From the NCBI GenBank assembly GCA_944470555.2, contig CALYCZ020000197.1, forward strand, positions 1-64,000: a stretch of 64,000 nucleotides of DNA, written 5' to 3'. Position numbers and translations under genes: made by a program. Positions 1 to 9,865 of the stretch are shown piece after piece. The notes below the pieces were generated by a model that was not told the origin of the DNA, did not search any database, and saw nothing but the letters and a program-made list of their open reading frames with translations. This DNA comes from Heterobilharzia americana (lineage: Eukaryota; Platyhelminthes; Trematoda; Strigeidida; Schistosomatidae). How positions within the stretch are numbered: the first letter of the stretch is position 1; every line of letters begins with the position of its first letter.

Positions 1-999
1 TTCGAGTAGCAGCGTTAAGTTTCTTTTTAATGATTGCGATATGAGAGTCATCTTTGTACAGAGGACTGATAAAGACAGCTTTCTTCGGGACAAAATGTAG
101 GGGAGTTTTCGACACTCTGGCTACTTTGTACCGGCTAATAAATTTTGATGGATTGACAGATCGTTTTATAGATCCACTTTACTATTGTCTGATTGATATG
201 TCCAATAAAGAAAAGCAACTATCGTTCTGCTCTACACATGTTAAGGATTTGCTGCTCTGCGCTTCGTTAGATCGATTCAGAATTGAGTTATCACATAATT
301 AGGATATCATAGACATATCTTCGATATAGATGAACCTTCTCAATTAGGTTTACCGCCAAGTTTTTCATGTGTGACGTAAATACGTCTGCTGAAAAGGGAC
401 TCAGGGGGCTTTTCATGTCAACACCATGAACTTAACGGAAATGTTATCCTTTGAATTGAAATCTTATTTTGCTTGTACGTAAAAGCAGTAGCTCTTTTAA
501 GTGATGCTGCAAAGCATTTATTGAAAAGTTATGTATATTGGCTTTCGTTTTAAGAATGATAATACTGCGAAACTGTAAGCAGTTCAATCGACATATTATC
601 GATAAATCCGATAGAACATATGATAAATAAATACCTATGACAAGTAAGTGTATGATGAAATTGCTCAAAATGTTTTGCGCAAATACCACTACATAGCTAA
701 AACAATTTACGTCTTGTTATTGTTTTATCCAAGTTTATAAAGGGGATTAGTTGCTTTAAATCTATGTATATTTTGATTGGTCTTATGCGATATTTTTGTC
801 TTTGGAGGATTCCACGTTCTTCTGTACCATGGTTAGACACACGCCCTTCGACTTCAAAATTTCAATTCTCCACTTTGCCTTTATGAGTAGTGCCTAATTG
901 TTTTTCATATTAACATGCGTTCATTTTATTGGAAATGATTAGTGAAAAAATAATAATTTTTGATTGATTCATTTTTCTTCTTTTTTTAAATTGAATCAG
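1..999 (+). other. Intron (3' part) upstream of the first visible exon
   Basis: AT-rich non-coding sequence with many stops in all frames. It ends in a T-rich tract and a CAG acceptor at 997-999 that opens the first exon. The small open frames at 54-302 (+) and 444-689 (-) show no domain and no biased composition, so I do not call genes in them. Confidence 0.7.
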
Positions 1000-1967
1000 A
1001 ATATCTTCAAGAACAGGATAATCTCAGTTCTCCCGTTATAATGAGTGAATTAACACCCCTCAATGTCTCTGAAGGTGAAGAAATTTACTTGACAGCTACA
1101 ATTAAAGGAAATCCCCAACCAAAAGATGTGACTTGGAAACACAATGGAGATATACTTCAGCCAGACAGTACAGATGCAGTCATTTTTTATACCCCAGAAA
1201 CAGGAGTTTGTGAACTAACAATATCCGAAGCGTTTCCTGAAGATTCTGGAATTTATTCTGTTGAGGCACAGAATGATCTTGGTATGGCTATCAGCCAAAC
1301 GGAAGTAGTTGTATTAGTAGAGGTAAGGACAGATACAACTGTTTTGAAGTCAGGGGATCGAACAGCATTCACTGTTGAGGCTGCTTTAACCATTGTCACT
1401 GATGTTTCGGATGTAGAAGAAGTTGTAGCAACAGTTGAGAGCTTAGAAGGGCAAAAACAAGACGCTTTTACAAACGTAGTGAAAACTGAGAAAATAGAAA
1501 TGTATTCACCTATTGAAACACTGCCTGAAGTAGCACAGGCAGCGGTTTACGAGCATGTAGCAGAAGAGACAGAATACGAAATAGGTCTAGAAGAACCCTT
1601 AGAAATGGACGACACTGAATTTTTACTTGAAGAAGGTGTAACTCCTACTCACGCCATAGTCCTGGACGTCCTCATACCTCACGATTCGTTGAGTATAGAT
1701 GAAACAACTGTAAGTGTAGAAGAAGCTGGAAAAGCCCCGTCAATACCAAGCTTGACTGAAATTTCACTCCATGATGTACCTCCAACAATAATTTCGGATC
1801 TAAGCGTAGTAGAACTCACAGCTATTGAAACAAAGGAGCAGACAAAAGTAGAAACAGCATTCATTACTGAAGAAAAGGATCAAGCTGAAATGGAAAATAA
1901 TATACTCATTCAGCAAATCCAAACAAAAACAATTGAAAATACGAAGGAAGGAGAAACAATTCACCAG
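1000..1967 (+). CDS. Titin/twitchin-like exon: I-set Ig domain plus long acidic linker
   Basis: Internal exon of a giant sarcomeric protein, opening in phase 1 after a T-rich CAG acceptor. The first ~105 codons form an I-set Ig domain: a GNPQP turn, VTWKHNG around the core tryptophan, and EDSGIYSVEAQNDLG at the E-F strands. The usual B-strand cysteine is absent (alanine in YLTAT) and so is the F-strand one, as often in titin-type Igs. The remaining ~215 codons are rich in Glu, Val, Thr and Ile with no fold I recognise, resembling a disordered PEVK-like spacer. I end the exon at CAG|GTAAGA (1967/1968) because that leaves phase 0, matching the next exons. The frame stays open to a TGA at 2169-2171, and a strong GTGAGT donor at 2168 is an alternative end, but it leaves phase 2, which fits nothing downstream. 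Codons are AT-rich, unlike the array exons. The Ig call is firm; the 3' end is less so. Confidence 0.8.
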
Positions 1968-2470
1968 GTAAGACATGAAGAAACAAAACTAAGCATGATT
2001 AAAATAAAAACAAACGAAGCAACTAGCCATGCCACTGAAATAAATAAGCTGGAGGAAAGATTAGAAACTGAAAAAAACATACGTGAGATCCAACAGGGTC
2101 TAGAGCCAAAAGGAATCATGCCACATAAGATAGAAGCCTATATTATTAAGTCAGAAAAACAGAACCGGTGAGTACCAGAGAACATAGAGTGGTTGTTTGA
2201 GGAAGTTTTCGAAATGCAAGACACCAACGGAAGAGCAAATGAGGCTGTAGTACAGCAGTACACACATACATACACACACACACACAGAGAATATACAGTC
2301 TACGACATGCCGCGAAATCGAGAGACAAAATTAACAGCGATAGACGAGGCAAACCCAGAAGACAAAACACAAACCGTTACAGATATAATACATAGCGAGA
2401 TAAAGGTGTGCCATGCCCCAAAATTACAGGGTATTGCAGTCACGGCCATAACAAATTCTACTCTCACGTA
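1968..2470 (+). pseudogene. Decayed paralogue of the array A exon, continuing the first exon's frame
   Basis: Read in the same frame as the preceding exon, this stretch passes a TGA stop (2169-2171) and then stays open to a TAG at 2469-2471. After the first stop the translation aligns with the array A exon: IEWLFEEVFEMQD here against MEWLSESVGEMQD there, followed by a shared VV.Q, a Met-Pro pair and a KLT/KLE motif. A CA/TA microsatellite interrupts it at 2261-2286. It looks like an old A-type exon, once fused to the Ig exon, that has lost coding capacity. The GTGAGT at 2168 overlaps the stop. It is probably intronic now, although a short isoform stopping at 2171 cannot be excluded. Confidence 0.55.
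2261..2286. repeat. CA-type microsatellite
   Basis: Short run of CA with two TA interruptions inside the decayed exon. Its translation (alternating Tyr/His and Thr) has no counterpart in the intact A exons, so it expanded after coding constraint was lost or is a local insertion. Confidence 0.85.
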
Positions 2471-5400
2471 GTCAGTGTCGAAGAAACTGCTTCTGAGGTG
2501 GGCATACATTTATTACACAGTCTTAGGCTTAGTGGCATGGCAAGTTCTTCCGCTTCAGCCGGTTTTGAAGTCACTGGTGAAATGTTTTGAGGATTTTTTT
2601 GGGGAATCGGCTAATTTCCCACTTCTCATTGCATGTATTTACTGTCTGTGTAAAACTCGTGTAGGTCCATTTTTGAATTTCACATCTTGATGAAAGCCAT
2701 GCTCTTCACATTGCCTCGGTTTTCAGATAAGTGTTCATCTGCCACGGTTTGTTTCTTCTTTTGACTTAATGTGAGGGGAGTTCCCATGGGTTATGCATTG
2801 GTAATGTAGTTTCCTGTGGCTTCCCCAGTTTTATGTTGAGTGGCAAAGTAGGTAGTTGTGATGTGTTTCAAGAGCATCACGTATGCTTGATGTTCTGTTT
2901 GAAACGTGTGTTTGTGTGTTGTGATGATTTTATTGTCAGTTGTTTTGGTCACACTAGTAGGACTTCCAACTACTGAATTCAGCTTGTGTTTATGGACTAG
3001 CTACTCAGAAATCCTCGATGCAAGTGTCCATTGAGATGAACGATAGGTGACTGATCACTGTTGCTAGTTGCTGCCTATCAGATGTTGTACAGAGATGATT
3101 TCATTTGTTTGTGTGGTTGAGGAAGCGAATGTGAGTGTGTGTTACGTTGGTGTGTTTTGTGTATCTAATGATCAGGCACAGATCTGATTCGGGAATCCAC
3201 GTACAAATGAGATCCGAGACACTCGATTTTGTACTGTGACCGTTTGTGTTGTGCGGCTGTGATACACATTGGTAGTGAATATGTTGGTTCCTTATAATCG
3301 CTTGACCAGTGGTTTTGTTTAATGGTATCCCATAAGCCATTGTGCAGATATTATTTCTGGCTCTGAGGTGGGGAAGTGTTTATCGTTAGCGATTCTGCTA
3401 GGGAAGAAGACATAAGTTTGTTTCATGTATTGGTTCGGTCTCGTTCTCTCCACTGAGGGTATTCGATGCCACTCCTTGTTGAGCGTGGGAGTGCATAGAA
3501 TGACGACAGGTTGAAATGTGGTTTAGTGTTTCAATGCCAGACGCTAGCTCTATTGTTTGATGTGATTTTTTCGATGTAATTTGTGTCACTGACAAGGAGT
3601 TCTGCTTACAGTCAGTGAGAGGTTTTGACAAGACAATGAGTGCTCTATTCAACCATGATTTCTTGAGTAGTTTTGAAGCTGATTGAATGATGAATATATT
3701 TCTCAGCATATGGGTAAGTGAGTATGTATGTAGGTGGGTTGGGAAGTGTGGCGTGGTGTTATACAGTCTCTGAGGTATGTAAAATCTCTGAGGGATACTT
3801 TCATGTGCTCCAAAACCCACAGGGTGTCCAGGGAGAGATGGACAAGTTGTGTTCGCTAGGAGAATGATTAATTCTCAGCTGACAAACAGATGACCTAAAT
3901 GGCAGAGAGACTCTGTTGAATTATAGTGTGAAGACGATATTTTGAAGGAAGATACCAACTCATATCTGGACTCACCATTTCCTCGACCTCCGTCATTAGT
4001 TTCTTCTCTCATTCGGCTTTTCCTTGTTCGTCCTTGTCTTCCTTTCTTATCCCTTTTCGTTGTTTGTTTTGGTCTTTTGTGCTCCTTTAATTCAATGCTT
4101 CGTCACTTGTCTCGGTGCTTTTTAGGAAGAGGACTGTTGCATGAGCCTTTTTGAAATGTAGATAATCTGGGATTGTGGGCATTGTGAGTCGGTTGGGCAT
4201 TGTTGTGAGGTCTTGAGTCTTTCTTTAGTGTCAGTAGTTGCAATCATACTTGACTAGCTTAGATATGCAACGAATTTGGTTCTTCATTGTAGCATATCTC
4301 GCTTTTTGGTTGACTCCTCTGGATGAGCTTGTGTATAAGATCTTCTGCCTTACCGGTGCTCTGCTGCATCTGGAATGGCTTCAGTCGAATGTCTGATATC
4401 ACAGAATAAGTGATTTTTGTTTCCTCGATTGACTTATTTCCCTGTGAGAAGTTTACAACTGAATTTCTGGTTGAACCACATTGACTGACAGTGTGATGGA
4501 TGAATTTCAGAGTTGTTGTCACCCACCACTTAATCTAAAATGGTCGTCTTGTTTCTTCCGGTTGAGTGGTACTCTAGGTAGTTGATTTGTGAATTGGTTG
4601 ATTGGTTGACTGTGTTGTATTGATTTTGGTTTCTGAAATTCGCCTTGTTGGTTTCAGAAGTTGTTACTGATGTGTTTAGCAGCGGTAATGACTGTTATTC
4701 TGAGAGACTGAGATTGATACAGGGACGTGTGATGAGAATGTGCCTCTGTCTGTCTAGAAACAGGCCTTTGTAAGTGCTTGTTTGTTTTGTTCTCGCTTCT
4801 TTCTCAGTTGAAGGTGGAATGACTGTTGGTTATTGGTGGGATGGGGGAGCACGAGAGGTCCTCATATATGACTTGCGTTGTGTACTATTCTCTCTGCATA
4901 ATGGGTAGTTCGTTCGTGGGCATCCTGTGAGTTGTAAGGCTTTTATGGCCTTTAGATGCACACAATGTGGCTGTCAAGTTCTAATTAATAAAGTGTATCG
5001 ATCAGGTTTCCAATGTGTTCACTAGGTTAAGTGTTTTCATGGTGTTGTGAGAAGGAACTGTTTTATTCCAGAGTGTTGGATGAAACATCGAGACTATAGG
5101 ATAGGCTACAGAAGGAAGTGAGGTGAAACCATTCGAGTGTCCTCAGTGGAAAATGCGTAGGGAAATACTTTGTTGTCGTATCCTTGTGTATATAAGTCGA
5201 GTGTATCTTGACAAGGCGTTGCAGCAGACTGCTATAAAGTAATTTTGAAACCATTCTATTATACGAGATTCTACCCATCTAAGGTGAATTGTATGAAACT
5301 TTGCACGATTTCCAGATTATTTGAGTTTCATGAGTGTGTGTGAGCGTGCGTGTGATTGTGTATGAAAAATTTGCTGGTTGGATTATGCTGAGTTGCATCT

Positions 5401-6154
5401 GTGAGTGAGTGCCATAATCCCAGATGATGGACAGCCAATATTTGGTGCTCGGTTGTCTTGTGTATTATTTGGTGATAGCCTGCATACGGTTGCTTCGAAA
5501 GGAATTCAGCTTGACCCCATCCCTTGAGTGTATTTCCCAAAAAGAGGTACTTGGAAAACTGACGCCATAATTATAATCCCGTTTTTTGTGTACCAGCAGG
5601 TGGTAGAATCCGAGGACAGAGTGACTGCAAAGGCCGAGGAGGTTATTGTACAAGAAGGGAAGGAGACAGTATCACAGACGATGGAGTGGTTGTCGGAGAG
5701 TGTTGGGGAAATGCAGGATTCCGACCGACCGGAGAGTGTGTGTGTTGTGGAGCAGCCGATTGAGGCAGCCATTGGAGTCATGGAGATGCCGACGAAGTTG
5801 GAGACGATGGCGACCGCAGTGGATGTGGCTGCAGAAGAAGAGGCGACAGTGCCGATCTCGGTAGTGAGTGAAGGCGAGGCGGAGGTGGTGAGTGTTGAGA
5901 GCAAGATATCAGTGACGGAGGAGTTGGGAGCTGAGTTGGAACAGGTGACTTCGACCGTGGAAGATTTGCTCCCACATGTTGAGCCTGTTGCCTCGTCCAC
6001 TTACGAACGCGTTGATAGTGAAGCTGTGTCGCTGGAGGAGACGGTATCTTATGTGAGCCCGTTTGGTGAGGTGAAGATGGAGACCGAGCTGGTCGGTGTC
6101 GAAGCAGGTGCTGATGTTGCTGTCTCGTCGGTGATGCCTTCCTTGTCTGACGTC
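2471..6154 (+). repeat. Array A unit 1 (3,684 bp)
   Basis: First copy of the tandem unit. It begins with only the last 27 bp of an A-type exon (2471-2497, ending at the GAG|GTGGGC donor) because the left break of the array falls inside that exon. Next comes a 3.1-kb intron (2498-5599) strongly rich in G and T on the + strand, then most of exon A1. I see no convincing further exon in the intron. It reads CACAGATC at about 3178, a variant shared with units 2 and 5. Confidence 0.9.
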
Positions 6155-6181
6155 GTCAGTGTCGAAGAAACTGCTTCTGAG
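5600..6181 (+). CDS. Array A exon A1: acidic spring-like linker (194 codons)
   Basis: Exon opening at a doubled CAGCAG acceptor (5594-5599) in phase 0 and, in my model, ending at GAG|GTGGGC (6181/6182), also phase 0. The product is a low-complexity acidic segment rich in Glu and Val with many Ser/Thr: residues 1-25 VVESEDRVTAKAEE..., a MEWLSESVGEMQD motif near residue 28, an AAEEEA block near residue 76, and SVEETASE at the end. There are no cysteine pairs, transmembrane stretches or Ig/FN3 hallmarks. By composition and position between Ig and FN3 domains I infer a disordered elastic spacer like a PEVK segment; this is not a homology claim. The frame runs on to a TGA at 6272-6274, and TAT|GTGAGC at 6053 is another phase-0 donor, so the 3' limit is uncertain. 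An antisense frame of 164 codons is a by-product of composition. Confidence 0.68.
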
Positions 6182-9100
6182 GTGGGCATACATTTATTAC
6201 ACAGTCTTAGGCTTAGTGGCATGGCAAGTTCTTCCGCTTCAGCCGGTTTTGAAGTCACTGGTGAAATGTTTTGAGGATTTTTTTGGGGAATCGGCTAATT
6301 TCCCACTTCTCATTGCATGTATTTACTGTCTGTGTAAAACTCGTGTAGGTCCATTTTTGAATTTCACATCTTGATGAAAGCCATGCTCTTCACATTGCCT
6401 CGGTTTTCAGATAAGTGTTCATCTGCCACGGTTTGTTTCTTCTTTTGACTTAATGTGAGGGGAGTTCCCATGGGTTATGCATTGGTAATGTAGTTTCCTG
6501 TGGCTTCCCCAGTTTTATGTTGAGTGGCAAAGTAGGTAGTTGTGATGTGTTTCAAGAGCATCACGTATGCTTGATGTTCTGTTTGAAACGTGTGTTTGTG
6601 TGTTGTGATGATTTTATTGTCAGTTGTTTTGGTCACACTAGTAGGACTTCCAACTACTGAATTCAGCTTGTGTTTATGGACTAGCTACTCAGAAATCCTC
6701 GATGCAAGTGTCCATTGAGATGAACGATAGGTGACTGATCACTGTTGCTAGTTGCTGCCTATCAGATGTTGTACAGAGATGATTTCATTTGTTTGTGTGG
6801 TTGAGGAAGCGAATGTGAGTGTGTGTTACGTTGGTGTGTTTTGTGTATCTAATGATCAGGCACAGATCTGATTCGGGAATCCACGTACAAATGAGATCCG
6901 AGACACTCGATTTTGTACTGTGACCGTTTGTGTTGTGCGGCTGTGATACACATTGGTAGTGAATATGTTGGTTCCTTATAATCGCTTGACCAGTGGTTTT
7001 GTTTAATGGTATCCCATAAGCCATTGTGCAGATATTATTTCTGGCTCTGAGGTGGGGAAGTGTTTATCGTTAGCGATTCTGCTAGGGAAGAAGACATAAG
7101 TTTGTTTCATGTATTGGTTCGGTCTCGTTCTCTCCACTGAGGGTATTCGATGCCACTCCTTGTTGAGCGTGGGAGTGCATAGAATGACGACAGGTTGAAA
7201 TGTGGTTTAGTGTTTCAATGCCAGACGCTAGCTCTATTGTTTGATGTGATTTTTTCGATGTAATTTGTGTCACTGACAAGGAGTTCTGCTTACAGTCAGT
7301 GAGAGGTTTTGACAAGACAATGAGTGCTCTATTCAACCATGATTTCTTGAGTAGTTTTGAAGCTGATTGAATGATGAATATATTTCTCAGCATATGGGTA
7401 AGTGAGTATGTATGTAGGTGGGTTGGGAAGTGTGGCGTGGTGTTATACAGTCTCTGAGGTATGTAAAATCTCTGAGGGATACTTTCATGTGCTCCAAAAC
7501 CCACAGGGTGTCCAGGGAGAGATGGACAAGTTGTGTTCGCTAGGAGAATGATTAATTCTCAGCTGACAAACAGATGACCTAAATGGCAGAGAGACTCTGT
7601 TGAATTATAGTGTGAAGACGATATTTTGAAGGAAGATACCAACTCATATCTGGACTCACCATTTCCTCGACCTCCGTCATTAGTTTCTTCTCTCATTCGG
7701 CTTTTCCTTGTTCGTCCTTGTCTTCCTTTCTTATCCCTTTTCGTTGTTTGTTTTGGTCTTTTGTGCTCCTTTAATTCAATGCTTCGTCACTTGTCTCGGT
7801 GCTTTTTAGGAAGAGGACTGTTGCATGAGCCTTTTTGAAATGTAGATAATCTGGGATTGTGGGCATTGTGAGTCGGTTGGGCATTGTTGTGAGGTCTTGA
7901 GTCTTTCTTTAGTGTCAGTAGTTGCAATCATACTTGACTAGCTTAGATATGCAACGAATTTGGTTCTTCATTGTAGCATATCTCGCTTTTTGGTTGACTC
8001 CTCTGGATGAGCTTGTGTATAAGATCTTCTGCCTTACCGGTGCTCTGCTGCATCTGGAATGGCTTCAGTCGAATGTCTGATATCACAGAATAAGTGATTT
8101 TTGTTTCCTCGATTGACTTATTTCCCTGTGAGAAGTTTACAACTGAATTTCTGGTTGAACCACATTGACTGACAGTGTGATGGATGAATTTCAGAGTTGT
8201 TGTCACCCACCACTTAATCTAAAATGGTCGTCTTGTTTCTTCCGGTTGAGTGGTACTCTAGGTAGTTGATTTGTGAATTGGTTGATTGGTTGACTGTGTT
8301 GTATTGATTTTGGTTTCTGAAATTCGCCTTGTTGGTTTCAGAAGTTGTTACTGATGTGTTTAGCAGCGGTAATGACTGTTATTCTGAGAGACTGAGATTG
8401 ATACAGGGACGTGTGATGAGAATGTGCCTCTGTCTGTCTAGAAACAGGCCTTTGTAAGTGCTTGTTTGTTTTGTTCTCGCTTCTTTCTCAGTTGAAGGTG
8501 GAATGACTGTTGGTTATTGGTGGGATGGGGGAGCACGAGAGGTCCTCATATATGACTTGCGTTGTGTACTATTCTCTCTGCATAATGGGTAGTTCGTTCG
8601 TGGGCATCCTGTGAGTTGTAAGGCTTTTATGGCCTTTAGATGCACACAATGTGGCTGTCAAGTTCTAATTAATAAAGTGTATCGATCAGGTTTCCAATGT
8701 GTTCACTAGGTTAAGTGTTTTCATGGTGTTGTGAGAAGGAACTGTTTTATTCCAGAGTGTTGGATGAAACATCGAGACTATAGGATAGGCTACAGAAGGA
8801 AGTGAGGTGAAACCATTCGAGTGTCCTCAGTGGAAAATGCGTAGGGAAATACTTTGTTGTCGTATCCTTGTGTATATAAGTCGAGTGTATCTTGACAAGG
8901 CGTTGCAGCAGACTGCTATAAAGTAATTTTGAAACCATTCTATTATACGAGATTCTACCCATCTAAGGTGAATTGTATGAAACTTTGCACGATTTCCAGA
9001 TTATTTGAGTTTCATGAGTGTGTGTGAGCGTGCGTGTGATTGTGTATGAAAAATTTGCTGGTTGGATTATGCTGAGTTGCATCTGTGAGTGAGTGCCATA

Positions 9101-9838
9101 ATCCCAGATGATGGACAGCCAATATTTGGTGCTCGGTTGTCTTGTGTATTATTTGGTGATAGCCTGCATACGGTTGCTTCGAAAGGAATTCAGCTTGACC
9201 CCATCCCTTGAGTGTATTTCCCAAAAAGAGGTACTTGGAAAACTGACGCCATAATTATAATCCCGTTTTTTGTGTACCAGCAGGTGGTAGAATCCGAGGA
9301 CAGAGTGACTGCAAAGGCCGAGGAGGTTATTGTACAAGAAGGGAAGGAGACAGTATCACAGACGATGGAGTGGTTGTCGGAGAGTGTTGGGGAAATGCAG
9401 GATTCCGACCGACCGGAGAGTGTGTGTGTTGTGGAGCAGCCGATTGAGGCAGCCATTGGAGTCATGGAGATGCCGACGAAGTTGGAGACGATGGCGACCG
9501 CAGTGGATGTGGCTGCAGAAGAAGAGGCGACAGTGCCGATCTCGGTAGTGAGTGAAGGCGAGGCGGAGGTGGTGAGTGTTGAGAGCAAGATATCAGTGAC
9601 GGAGGAGTTGGGAGCTGAGTTGGAACAGGTGACTTCGACCGTGGAAGATTTGCTCCCACATGTTGAGCCTGTTGCCTCGTCCACTTACGAACGCGTTGAT
9701 AGTGAAGCTGTGTCGCTGGAGGAGACGGTATCTTATGTGAGCCCGTTTGGTGAGGTGAAGATGGAGACCGAGCTGGTCGGTGTCGAAGCAGGTGCTGATG
9801 TTGCTGTCTCGTCGGTGATGCCTTCCTTGTCTGACGTC
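6155..9838 (+). repeat. Array A unit 2 (3,684 bp)
   Basis: Head-to-tail copy almost identical to unit 1 through both intron (6182-9283) and exon, and the same length to the base. It carries the CACAGATC variant at about 6862. Confidence 0.93.
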
Positions 9839-9865
9839 GTCAGTGTCGAAGAAACTGCTTCTGAG
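9284..9865 (+). CDS. Array A exon A2: acidic spring-like linker
   Basis: Same splice signals and phase (0-0) as A1, and the translation is identical to A1, including Gly in SVGEMQ. In tandem it adds 194 residues to the linker. Confidence 0.68.

Noticed and set aside
54..302. 82-codon frame at the left edge
   Set aside because: AT-rich, no domain, no splice or start support, inside what reads as intron.
3706..3720. Possible 7-bp micro-exon (TTTCTCAG ... GTAAGTGAG) in the array A intron
   Set aside because: It would shift the frame between two phase-0 exons; a chance pairing of signals.
3398..3820. Minus-strand frame of 140 codons in each array A intron
   Set aside because: No domain, no start context and no conserved signals. 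It recurs only because the unit recurs.
4658..4684. Possible 27-bp exon in the array A intron between GTTTCAG and GTAATG
   Set aside because: The acceptor is good and the length is a multiple of three, but the donor is weak and the hydrophobic peptide does not resemble the linker. Not supportable without RNA data.
5506..6000. Long antisense open frame (164 codons) opposite every A exon
   Set aside because: It is Ser/Thr-rich only because it mirrors the Glu/Val-rich sense codons. The sense frame has splice signals, a phase that fits its neighbours and similarity to the linker of the first exon.
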